From: a bacterium
GTDB taxonomy: Bacteria > Zhuqueibacterota > Zhuqueibacteria > Residuimicrobiales > Residuimicrobiaceae
NCBI GenBank assembly: GCA_029565685.1
Contig: JAKQNR010000017.1
Span: forward strand, 248,001 to 312,000
Direction: 5' to 3'
DNA length: 64,000 bases
This document shows, one piece after another, positions 8,881-17,860 of the stretch (position 1 is the first letter of the stretch; each line of letters starts with the position of its first letter). The position numbers were made by a program, and so were the translations under genes. The notes beneath the pieces were generated by a model. The model was not told where the DNA came from. It worked only from the letters and a program-made list of their open reading frames with translations, and did not search any database.

Positions 8881-9831
8881 ATGCGTTGGCTTAGATGGAT
8901 TGTACTGGGGACCAGCCTCATGCTGCTGGCTTGTCAGGCGGAGAAAAAGGGGCGTCCACAGGTTCTGGTTTCTCCAAAGGGATTGACGCAGAATTTCTGG
9001 CTCAAGGTCAAAGCGGGCGCAGACGCCGCGGCCAGAGACCTGCAAGTGGACGTGATCTGGAAGGGCCCGCAGAGCGAGTTGGAGATTGCAGCGCAGATCG
9101 CCATGGTGGAAGACTATATCAACAAAAAGGTAGATGCCATCGTTTTGGCCGCCTGCGATACGCGCGGCCTGATCCCCAGCATCGAAAAAGCGTTGGCAGC
9201 CGGCATTCCGGTGGTGACCATTGACAGCGGGGTTGAATCTGATCTGCCGGCTTCGTTCATCGCAACCGACAATGTTCTCGGCGCGTCCATGGCAGCCGAC
9301 AAACTGGCTGAACTGGTGGGCGCTGTGGGTAAGGTCGCGTGCGTTCCCATTGTGCCCGGCGCAGCTACTTCCATCATGCGCGAACAGGGATTCAAAGACG
9401 CACTAGTCAAGTATCCCGGCCTGCAATTGGTAGCGGTGCAATATTCTCAAAGCGAGGTGGCCACCGCCATGGCAGTGACGGAAAATTTTTTAACCGCCAA
9501 TCCGGACCTGGCCGGCATTTTTGCCGCCAGTGAGGCGGGCACCATCGGCTGCGCTCAAGCGCTGATCAGCCGAGGTCTGGCGGGCAAAGTCAAACTGGTG
9601 GGATTCGACGCCTCGCCCGACCAGGTCAAACTGCTCAAAGCCGGCGTTGTGCATGCTTTGATCGTGCAGAATCCCTTTCAGATGGGCTATCAAGGAGTCC
9701 AGGCGGCCGTGACCTTGATCAAAGGCGGGCAGGTGGACAAACGGATCGACACCGGGGTGACCATTGTGACGGTGGAGAATGTCGACACGCCGGAGGTACA
9801 AAAATTGCTGAATCCGGTGGAACAAAAATAA
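8881..9831 (+). CDS. rbsB: Ribose-type periplasmic sugar-binding lipoprotein
   Basis: Captures the sugar and delivers it to the RbsC-like permease. The 316-residue protein begins with a lipoprotein signal (MRWLRWIVLG, then LMLLAC). The mature part is a Peripla_BP_4 domain with the family segments VSPKGLTQNFWLKVKAGA, GIPVVTIDSGVESDLP and KLVGFDASPDQ. ATG 8881 is preceded by AGGAGCGA, and is preferred over a TTG at 8863 that overlaps rbsC. A lipid-anchored binding protein is usual where the protein is held at a membrane. It is the last gene of the rbsCB transcription unit; tmRNA follows after 54 bases. Confidence 0.93.
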   Translation: MRWLRWIVLGTSLMLLACQAEKKGRPQVLVSPKGLTQNFWLKVKAGADAAARDLQVDVIWKGPQSELEIAAQIAMVEDYINKKVDAIVLAACDTRGLIPSIEKALAAGIPVVTIDSGVESDLPASFIATDNVLGASMAADKLAELVGAVGKVACVPIVPGAATSIMREQGFKDALVKYPGLQLVAVQYSQSEVATAMAVTENFLTANPDLAGIFAASEAGTIGCAQALISRGLAGKVKLVGFDASPDQVKLLKAGVVHALIVQNPFQMGYQGVQAAVTLIKGGQVDKRIDTGVTIVTVENVDTPEVQKLLNPVEQK

Positions 9832-9885
9832 GCCTGCGAACGTTAAGATAATGCTGGGTGAGTTGTCCGATCCGGCGTTCTTTTT

Positions 9886-10242
9886 GGGGACGAAATTGGT
9901 TTCGACGGGTTACATGGTGGTAGTGGCTGCATGTCGAGGAACCCGGTGACCTCGTTAATCATCTGGGAAAACAAGTAAACGCAGACAATTATGCGTATGC
10001 TCTGGCTGCCTAACTAAGGCGGCCTCGTTCTCTCCGTTTGCGCCTGCTGGGGCGGAGAAGAACGTCGATACAGCAGGCTGGCCGGTTGTGACGCTCTGGC
10101 GCACCCGGCGAGATCATACAGAGCTGGGTCGTCTTGGCCTGGTCCCTGCGACAGAGGCGATCGAGATGCAAGCAGGAGACTAAACATGTAGATGCTGCTA
10201 TGGCTGGTTTCTCGGACGTGGGTTCAACTCCCACCGTCTCCA
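9886..10242 (+). ncRNA. ssrA: Transfer-messenger RNA (tmRNA)
   Basis: Rescues stalled ribosomes by acting as alanyl-tRNA and then as mRNA for a degradation tag. The 5' end GGGGACG pairs exactly with CGTCTCC at 10235-10241 to form the acceptor stem, with A at 10242 as discriminator base. The T-arm GTGGGTTCAACTCCCAC is intact. The 5' segment GAAATTGGTTTCGACGGG is the conserved tRNA-like start of one-piece tmRNAs. The CCA end is not encoded (CAC follows), so it must be added. Length of 357 nucleotides is normal. No separate promoter is obvious; transcription might start upstream or continue from rbsB. Confidence 0.97.
9981..10013 (+). other. tmRNA tag reading frame, ADNYAYALAA
   Basis: Within ssrA, GCA at 9981 is the likely resume codon, followed by codons for DNYAYALAA and a TAA at 10011-10013. 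The tag ADNYAYALAA ends in the ALAA motif recognised by ClpXP-type proteases. It resembles the Chlorobium-type tag ADDYSYAMAA (from memory). The choice of GCA over the preceding GTA or AAC codons is inference from the usual alanine resume codon. Confidence 0.8.
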
Positions 10243-10249
10243 CACATTC

Positions 10250-10291
10250 AAAGCCCTTCCCAATGAAATGATTCATGAGAAGGGCTTTTGA
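10250..10291 (+). terminator. Rho-independent terminator of ssrA
   Basis: AAAGCCCTTC (10250-10259) pairs with GAAGGGCTTT (10279-10288) as a perfect ten-base stem with a 19-base loop. The T-rich 3' arm (TTTT at 10286-10289) supplies the U tract. It begins eight bases after the tmRNA 3' end. Confidence 0.85.
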
Positions 10292-10341
10292 TTTCATGGG
10301 GAGAGCCGGCTGTTTTCGCCCGGCTTGCGGGGTTCCAGGCG

Positions 10342-10372
10342 TTGACATAAAACGTACAGCGCGCCTTATACC
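10342..10372 (+). promoter_or_regulatory. Weak candidate promoter ahead of the antiporter gene
   Basis: A consensus TTGACA lies at 10342-10347, but the best -10 match, TATACC at 10367-10372, leaves a 19-base spacer. Its position about 90 bases before the antiporter ATG and after the ssrA terminator fits, yet the weak -10 box keeps confidence low. Confidence 0.35.
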
Positions 10373-10461
10373 GCTTTGAGACCTGCGACAAAATCATCTT
10401 CGTATCCTGTGATGGATCGCTGTTGACCGACTTATCACCTCTTTAAGAAAGCTGACCCAAG

Positions 10462-12252
10462 ATGAGCGAATCTGTACTGATCGGACTGGCTGCGATTACT
10501 TTCTCTGCTATCAGCGCGCAGTGGCTGGCCTGGCGTCTCAAAGTGCCGTCTATCCTCATTCTGCTTGGCGCTGGACTGCTGGTCGGACCGTTGTTTCATT
10601 TGATCGATCCTGACCGGCTGCTGGGAGATCTGCTCTATCCCGTGGTTTCTCTATCCGTCGCCGTCATTCTATTTGAAGGCGGACTTAGTCTGCGTCTATC
10701 TGAGTTGAAAGAGATCGGCGGTGCGGTGCGCAATTTGATCTCCATAGCCGTGCTGATCACCTGGGTGATCGCCGCAGCCGCGGCCTTTTATGTGGTAGGG
10801 CTGTCGCTCCCCACTTCGATCATCTACGGCGCCATTTTGGTTGTAACCGGTCCCACGGTGATCATCCCGTTGTTGCAGCAGGTCCGTCCGGTGCGGAGGG
10901 TGAGCTCCCTGGCGCGCTGGGAGGGCATTGTCAATGACCCGGTGGGCGCCATCCTGGCGGTTCTGGTGTCGGAGGCGGTGCTGGTCGGCGGTTTTCCCCA
11001 GGCCTTCAGCACCGGCCTGCTGGCCATTCTGAAAATAGTGTTCTCCGCCTCTGTACTCGGCGTCGCGGCCGCCGCGCTGCTGGTTTTTCTGCTGAAGAAT
11101 TTTCTCATCCCCGACCATCTGGATGAAGTCATCACCCTGATGCTGGTCATCGTTTCCTTTACAGCCGCCAATCTGATTCAAAAAGAGTCCGGACTGTTAG
11201 TGGTCACCATAATAGGCATCGTTCTGGCCAACCAGAAATTTGTATCGGTCAAGCATATCATTACTTTTAAGGAAAATCTGAGCGTCCTGCTCATCTCCGG
11301 ACTGTTCATCGTGCTCGCCGCGCGGTTGCAGCTTGCCGATCTGAAACAGATCGGCTGGCGGGAATCCGCTTTTGTAGCCATCCTGATTTTTTTTACCCGG
11401 CCGCTGGCCATTTTTCTCTCCACCTGGAAGAGCGATCTGAACATGCGCGAAAAAACTTTTCTCGCCTTTTTAGCGCCGCGGGGGATCGTCGCCGCTGCCG
11501 TGGCCTCCGTTTTCTCCTTTACCCTGGTCGCCGCCGGGTATGGGGACGCCCAGCGGCTCATTCCGCTTACTTTTTTTATCATTATCTGCACGGTGACCTT
11601 TTATGGCCTTTTGGCCGCGCCCTTGGCGCGCAAACTGAATTTGGCCAAGGAGAATCCCCAGGGCGTGCTTTTTGTCGGTGCACATGACTGGGCCCGGGAA
11701 CTGGCTGAAAGCCTTAAACGGGAGGGATTGGAGGTGCTGATGGTCGACACCAATTACGCTAACCTGTCCGCCAGCCGGATGAGAGGGCTGGCCACCCACC
11801 ATGGCAGCATTACCTCCGAGGACATCGCCAGCGAGTTAAATCTCTTTGGCATCGGTAAACTGCTGGCGCTCACGGCCAACGATGAGGTCAATGCGCTTGC
11901 CTCCCAGCATTTTATCGATCTTTTCGGCCGGGCGGAGACGTACCAGCTCTCCTGCCTGGGCAAACGGATAGGCAACCAGGCCAACCTGTCTGTGGATCAA
12001 TGCGGTCGTATGCTCTTTTCGCCCAAGGCGACCTTTGCCGGCTTGAATGCCCTGTTCGCCGAGGGCGCCAGGCTGAAAACCACGGCGCTGACCCGGGAGT
12101 TTGATTTCAACGCCTATCAAGCTTTCTATCGAGACAAAGCGATGCCGCTCTTTTTGATCACCGAGGATAAAAAACTGCAGGTCTTTACCAGCGACCGCCC
12201 ATTGTATCCGAAACCAGGCCAAATCCTCATCAGCGTGGTGCGCGGCGCCTAA
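10462..12252 (+). CDS. Monovalent cation/H+ antiporter with C-terminal nucleotide-binding-like domain
   Basis: Predicted inner-membrane Na+(K+)/H+ exchanger of the NhaP/CPA family for pH and ion homeostasis. Residues 1 to about 390 form 12-13 hydrophobic helices, with the ATGPTVI-like segment VVTGPTVIIPLLQQ and the conserved EGIVNDPVGAIL (ion-binding NDP-type motif). A soluble tail of about 200 residues follows, starting with VLFVGAHDWARELAESL, which resembles a TrkA-N/RCK Rossmann fold and may sense NAD(H) or nucleotides. Length 596 is usual for RCK-bearing antiporters. No Shine-Dalgarno is clear. It sits between ssrA and an acetyltransferase with no apparent functional link to either. Confidence 0.88.
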   Translation: MSESVLIGLAAITFSAISAQWLAWRLKVPSILILLGAGLLVGPLFHLIDPDRLLGDLLYPVVSLSVAVILFEGGLSLRLSELKEIGGAVRNLISIAVLITWVIAAAAAFYVVGLSLPTSIIYGAILVVTGPTVIIPLLQQVRPVRRVSSLARWEGIVNDPVGAILAVLVSEAVLVGGFPQAFSTGLLAILKIVFSASVLGVAAAALLVFLLKNFLIPDHLDEVITLMLVIVSFTAANLIQKESGLLVVTIIGIVLANQKFVSVKHIITFKENLSVLLISGLFIVLAARLQLADLKQIGWRESAFVAILIFFTRPLAIFLSTWKSDLNMREKTFLAFLAPRGIVAAAVASVFSFTLVAAGYGDAQRLIPLTFFIIICTVTFYGLLAAPLARKLNLAKENPQGVLFVGAHDWARELAESLKREGLEVLMVDTNYANLSASRMRGLATHHGSITSEDIASELNLFGIGKLLALTANDEVNALASQHFIDLFGRAETYQLSCLGKRIGNQANLSVDQCGRMLFSPKATFAGLNALFAEGARLKTTALTREFDFNAYQAFYRDKAMPLFLITEDKKLQVFTSDRPLYPKPGQILISVVRGA

Positions 12253-12329
12253 TCTACGCCCGTACCGGAACCAACATAACCCCGATCGATAACGCCCCTT
12301 TGCTGTTTTCCTGCCGGGATGTTTTTCTG

Positions 12330-12358
12330 TTGCTTTAATCCCACGGGTTTTGTAAAAT
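12330..12358 (+). promoter_or_regulatory. Sigma-70-like promoter ahead of the 12383 acetyltransferase
   Basis: TTGCTT at 12330-12335 and TAAAAT at 12353-12358 are exactly 17 bases apart. The predicted transcription start near 12365 lies only a few bases before an in-frame ATG at 12371, which argues that translation begins further downstream. Confidence 0.5.
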
Positions 12359-12382
12359 GAAATTCAAACCATGGAGTTTACC

Positions 12383-12964
12383 GTGTTAATGCAGCCCGAG
12401 TTATCGACGTCACGATTGTTGCTGCGTCCGTTTCACATCAGCGATGCGGCGGAGGTGCAGAGGCTGGCCGGCGCCCGCGAGGTCGCGGCCACCACCGCAG
12501 GGATTCCACACCCCTATCCGGACGGTGCGGCTGAAATATGGTTCAAAACTCAGGAAGAGGAGCGGCAGGAGGGAACCGCTCTGGTGTACGCCGTCTGCTT
12601 GAAGAGCAGCGGCGTTTTGTTGGGCGCCATTGGCTTAAAGATCGACCGGGAGAGCCGCCACGCGGAGATGGGGTACTGGATCGGCGTTCCCTACTGGGGC
12701 CACGGCTATTGCACCGAGGCGGCCGAGGCGCTGCTGCAGCAAGCGTTTCATGGCCTGGAGCTGGAGCGTGTGTTCGCCCGCCATTTCAAGCTCAATCCGG
12801 CGTCGGGTCGCGTAATGGAGAAACTCGGCATGCGCTGCGAGGGATGTTTGCGCCGGCATTATTTCAAGTGGGGCGACTATATCGATCTCGTGATCTATGG
12901 AATTCTGCGTTCGGAATGGATCGAACGCAGGCAACAAGCGGGTAACAAGCGGGAGTCCCTATGA
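12383..12964 (+). CDS. RimJ/RimL-family GNAT acetyltransferase
   Basis: Acetyl-CoA-dependent N-acetyltransferase of unknown substrate, related to ribosomal-protein and antibiotic acetyltransferases. Landmarks are the N-terminal STSRLLLRPF strand, EMGYWIGVPYWGHGYCTEAAEALL (strand 4 plus the acetyl-CoA loop) and NPASGRVMEKLGMRCEG, all typical of the Acetyltransf_3 group. GTG 12383 is chosen because GGAG lies six bases upstream and the promoter would start transcription near 12365; ATG 12371 and ATG 12389 are alternatives. Its stop overlaps the start of the next gene (ATGA), so the two are probably co-translated. No substrate can be inferred. Confidence 0.88.
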   Translation: MLMQPELSTSRLLLRPFHISDAAEVQRLAGAREVAATTAGIPHPYPDGAAEIWFKTQEEERQEGTALVYAVCLKSSGVLLGAIGLKIDRESRHAEMGYWIGVPYWGHGYCTEAAEALLQQAFHGLELERVFARHFKLNPASGRVMEKLGMRCEGCLRRHYFKWGDYIDLVIYGILRSEWIERRQQAGNKRESL

Positions 12965-14184
12965 AACAACAATGGCTCGCCGTCGTGCTGGTTCTGTCCT
13001 TGAGCCTGGCTTGCAGCAGGCCGGGCACGCAACAACCAAGCGTGACGTTTCAGGACGATGTGGCTTTTCTGAACAAGTATACTTCTGTGATCCTGTTGTC
13101 GTCTGCAGATTCATCGGCGCAAGTCGCGGTCGCTCCGGACCTTCAGGGACGGGTGATGACCAGCACGGCGACCGGCGCTGCCGGCCAGAGTTTTGGCTGG
13201 ATCAACCGCGAGCTGATCGCCTCAGGCATTCCGAACCGGCATATCAACGCTTTTGGCGGCGAAGACCGTTTCTGGCTGGGGCCGGAGGGCGGTCAGTACA
13301 GCCTCTACTTTGCCAAGGGCGACCCGTTTGATCTGGAGCACTGGTACACGCCAAGACCCTTTAATGAGGAGGGTTTCATCGTATTGCGCCGGAATCCATC
13401 GTCCGTGGTTTTCAGCAAACGGATGTCGATCAGAAATTACGCTGATTTTGTCTTCACCCTTGAACTGCAACGCACCGTTCGCTTGCTCTCTCGAGCGGAA
13501 CTTGAACAACATGCCCAGGTCAAGCTGCCTGCCGCCCTGCCGGCCGTGGGCTTTGAAAGCGAAAACACCATCACCAACATCGGCGAGCAAGCCTGGAAAA
13601 AAGAGACCGGTCTGGTGTCCATCTGGATCCTGGGCATGTTCACTCCGTCGCCCACCACGGTCATCGCTGTGCCCTATGTCGCGGGAGCGGAGGCGTCCCG
13701 GGGTCCCGTGGTGGTCTCCGATTATTTCGGCGCCATTCCTCCAGACCGGCTGCGAATCAAGGATCAGGCGGTATTCTTCAAAGGCGACGGCCTGTATCGC
13801 AGCAAGATCGGCATGCCGCGCAGCCGTGTCAAACCGGTGCTCGGCAGCTATGATTCGGCGCTCGGTGTGTTGACGCTGGTCCGGTTCACTCTGCCCGAGG
13901 AGGCCCGCGATTACGTCAACAGCCAGTGGAGAATAACCGATCAACCCTATGCCGGCGACGTGGCTAATTCGTACAACGATGGACCGGCTTATCCGGGCGC
14001 CAAGCCTATGGGCCCGTTCTATGAATTGGAAAGCTCCTCGCCGGCGGCCGCGCTGGCGCCGAACGAGTCGTGCACACATCGTCATGCCACTTTTCATTTC
14101 AGCGGCGACCGAAACCTGCTGGACCAGATCAGTCTGGCGGTGCTGGGCGTTTCTTTGAACGATTTCAAAACCGCTTTTAATTGA
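12961..14184 (+). CDS. Lipoprotein of the DUF6786-like, possibly sugar-mutarotase-fold type
   Basis: Function unknown. The 407-residue protein starts with a lipoprotein signal (LVLSLSLACSRP, Cys at 18), so it is predicted to be anchored in a membrane and to face the periplasm or surface. The stretch INAFGGEDRFWLGPEGGQ is the most distinctive; together with SFGWINREL it recalls proteins listed as DUF6786 in Bacteroidota. The family resembles aldose-1-epimerase-like folds, but this comes from memory and was not checked. ATG 12961 overlaps the previous stop and has GGGAG five bases upstream. It lies 13 bases before the sugar ABC ATPase gene, which suggests a role in carbohydrate handling. Confidence 0.65.
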   Translation: MKQQWLAVVLVLSLSLACSRPGTQQPSVTFQDDVAFLNKYTSVILLSSADSSAQVAVAPDLQGRVMTSTATGAAGQSFGWINRELIASGIPNRHINAFGGEDRFWLGPEGGQYSLYFAKGDPFDLEHWYTPRPFNEEGFIVLRRNPSSVVFSKRMSIRNYADFVFTLELQRTVRLLSRAELEQHAQVKLPAALPAVGFESENTITNIGEQAWKKETGLVSIWILGMFTPSPTTVIAVPYVAGAEASRGPVVVSDYFGAIPPDRLRIKDQAVFFKGDGLYRSKIGMPRSRVKPVLGSYDSALGVLTLVRFTLPEEARDYVNSQWRITDQPYAGDVANSYNDGPAYPGAKPMGPFYELESSSPAAALAPNESCTHRHATFHFSGDRNLLDQISLAVLGVSLNDFKTAFN

Positions 14185-14197
14185 ACAGGGCCAGTCC

Positions 14198-15718
<1,521 letters not shown>

Positions 15719-15942
15719 ACGGCGATCGGCGCTTTCCCTCAGAATCACCCTTGAACAATCCATGCCCCAGATCCACAATCGTCCACAGGCGGTGATGATC
15801 GACGGAAAGCATTTTACGGCCTGTCCCTGTTTGACATTCTGCACTGTGCAAACCGGCTGAGGCTATGAGAGGCCAGGGGGTGATGAATTGCATGGCGGCG
15901 CCTCTTCAAGTCGGACCTTTTTGCCCTCACAGAGGAGGATCG

Positions 15943-17010
15943 GTGACTCCGGTAGAAAAAATCCATCGCACCATCAGCCGCAGCAAGGTCTTTTTTGCTG
16001 CAACGACTCCAGGCCACTTTTTAATCCAAACGCGTTTTCCACATGACCGGCCCGAAATGCCGGCGCTGACCGATTTTAACCTGGATCGCGAGCTGGAGCG
16101 CTGGATGGATCATCAGCTCGACTGCAGCCGGGCCACTTGGGCTGCCGGCGCTGATCTGGATGACGATCGGGTCCCCTGCGTGTGCCCGCGTTTCGGCATC
16201 GCAGAGCACTCGGCCTGGTTGGGAAGCGAGGTGTTTTTGCAGCACGACACCTGTGTGCCCATCCCCATGATCGTCGACAAGAAAGACCTGCAGCGGTTGA
16301 CCTGCGATGAACGCCACCGCTGGTTTCAATACATGCAGCGCGGATATCGCTATCTGAAAACCAGGCAGTGCGGGGATTTTCTTTTATCCGTGCGCGGCAC
16401 TATGGCGCCCATGGATATAGCCAACGCTCTGCGCGGAGATGAGCTGTTTTATGATTTCTACGATGATCCGGCATTCGTCCATCGTCTGATGCGCTTTTTA
16501 AGCACAGCGGTGATCTGGTATTACCGCCATCTGCTGTCTTGGGCCGATGAGGTGGAGGGGGGCTATGCCATGTTCCTATCGGATTTCTGGTTTCCGGCAG
16601 GCCTGGGCCATTTATCCAACGATGCCGCCATGTTGTGCAACGCGCAGATCTATGAGGTCTTTGGATTTCCCTATGAACGGGAGATGTGTCTGCAGTTTCC
16701 CCATACCCTTTATCATGTGCACAATGAAAAAATGCATTTTGTCCCTCGAGTCGCAGAGCTGCCCGGGATGCGGCTGCTGCAGGTCTCCTGGGATCCCAAA
16801 ACGCCTTACCACCTGCTGGACCGGGATCATATTTTTTCCGCTACCGGCCAGGCGGCGTTGATGCTGCACGTCACCGACAGTGATCATTTACGCGAGCATA
16901 TCACAGAGCTGAGCGGCCGCAATATCTTTTTTATCGTCGATTGCCGAGATCATCAGGATGCGGCGGATCTCATCGCCTTGGTGCGCAGCCATTCCCGGCC
17001 GCTTGGCTGA
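15943..17010 (+). CDS. Uroporphyrinogen decarboxylase-like (UroD superfamily) protein
   Basis: Exact function unknown. It resembles the broad UroD/cobalamin-dependent methyltransferase superfamily rather than true HemE. Supporting segments are GHLSNDAAMLCNAQIYEVFG, the His-rich HTLYHVHNEKMHFV and LPGMRLLQVSWDPKTP, which align in order with the C-terminal half of UroD-family barrels. GTG 15943 is preferred over an upstream start at 15865 because AGAGGAGG sits five bases before it; the resulting protein has 355 residues. Homologues of this subgroup often lie near carbohydrate genes, and here it follows rbsA by 224 bases. A heme role is unlikely from context. Convergent with the CBM9-like gene. 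Confidence 0.65.
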   Translation: MTPVEKIHRTISRSKVFFAATTPGHFLIQTRFPHDRPEMPALTDFNLDRELERWMDHQLDCSRATWAAGADLDDDRVPCVCPRFGIAEHSAWLGSEVFLQHDTCVPIPMIVDKKDLQRLTCDERHRWFQYMQRGYRYLKTRQCGDFLLSVRGTMAPMDIANALRGDELFYDFYDDPAFVHRLMRFLSTAVIWYYRHLLSWADEVEGGYAMFLSDFWFPAGLGHLSNDAAMLCNAQIYEVFGFPYEREMCLQFPHTLYHVHNEKMHFVPRVAELPGMRLLQVSWDPKTPYHLLDRDHIFSATGQAALMLHVTDSDHLREHITELSGRNIFFIVDCRDHQDAADLIALVRSHSRPLG

Positions 17011-17055
17011 CCGTTGGGCGTTTCCGCTGAAAGTTCCACCGGCGCCTGCCGTCGG

Positions 17056-17087
17056 AGCTTCGGCGGCCCTCCCCTGCCGCCGAAGCT
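17056..17087. terminator. Hairpin between convergent genes
   Basis: AGCTTCGGCGG (17056-17066) pairs perfectly with CCGCCGAAGCT (17077-17087) around a ten-base loop. The stem lies 46 bases after the UroD-like stop and just before the minus-strand stop at 17089. Neither strand has a strong U tract, so it may be a transcription end point shared by both genes or an RNA-stabilising hairpin. Confidence 0.5.
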
Positions 17088-17088
17088 T

Positions 17089-17772
17089 TCAATCAAAATG
17101 CAAATAACCGAACTGCCAGGGTAAATGGAAATTCACCAGATCGGTACGGCTCCAGGCGTAATGTTCAGGTTCACATCGATCGGGCTGATCGATGCGATAA
17201 AAATTCGCCCGCCATACATCACCGGGCTGGGGCGGCGTATGTTCAGCGCCAGGCAACTCAGCGAAAGGGATGGCCAATTCCGCGCGCCAGCCTTTGGCTG
17301 CCCCAGGTCGGTTGAGCTCTCCCAATACCTTCACCGCTGTGTGCAACTCTTTTAAATCGAAGGAGGGGAATGCGTAAAAAGGGGTTTGGGGGTTTTGCGG
17401 AGTCCGGCCGCTGACGATGCAGGCGTCGAAAACCGTATTCAGCGGGCTGACGTTGATCTCATAATACTGATGCCGGGCATTGGCTGGATTGAGAAAAACC
17501 TCCACGCACTCTTGCTCATAGATGGCTCCGTTGCGTTCTGTGATGGTTCCCCACACGTACGTATCTTCACAGGTAAAGCCTACATAGAGAAACGTCGCAT
17601 CGTACAGCAGCCGCACTTGGGTTTTAAAGCGGCCGGGTTTGCCGTGAATGTCGCAGAGTTCCAGCGTGGATGCCCGCTTCCAGATCGGATCATCCAGAGC
17701 GCCGGACAGGACAAACGGCCGGTCGATTCTGTGACAGCGGCAGGAGGGCGTGGGGACGGTGGCTGACGGCAT
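17089..17772 (-). CDS. Carbohydrate-binding family 9-like (CBM9-like) protein
   Basis: A 227-residue single-domain protein without signal peptide. DRPFVLSGALDDPIWKRA near the start, VRLLYDATFLYVGFTCED, and ECVEVFLNPANARHQYYEIN follow the beta-sandwich pattern of CBM9-like domains (the D-E-V-E-x-F-L-x-P core). The C-terminal part ends with PGDVWRANFYRID and a WSRTD..NFHLPWQFGYL segment, again usual for the group. Such proteins may bind sugars or act in sugar-related pathways, but free cytoplasmic members have no proven function. GGAGG lies eight bases before the ATG. It is downstream of the pectate lyase gene on the same strand, with 88 bases between them. Confidence 0.8.
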   Translation of the reverse strand: MPSATVPTPSCRCHRIDRPFVLSGALDDPIWKRASTLELCDIHGKPGRFKTQVRLLYDATFLYVGFTCEDTYVWGTITERNGAIYEQECVEVFLNPANARHQYYEINVSPLNTVFDACIVSGRTPQNPQTPFYAFPSFDLKELHTAVKVLGELNRPGAAKGWRAELAIPFAELPGAEHTPPQPGDVWRANFYRIDQPDRCEPEHYAWSRTDLVNFHLPWQFGYLHFD

Positions 17773-17860
17773 AAAGCGAACCTCCGGGGATTAGGGTCGA
17801 ATCAGGTTTTAAGGATTAAAGCAATGGCCCCTGCCGGGGCAACGGCAAAGCGGCGGGGAC

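Noticed and set aside
15943..17010. Identification as HemE of heme synthesis
   Set aside because: The catalytic N-terminal signature of HemE is not seen and there is no other heme gene around; the sequence fits the wider UroD superfamily.
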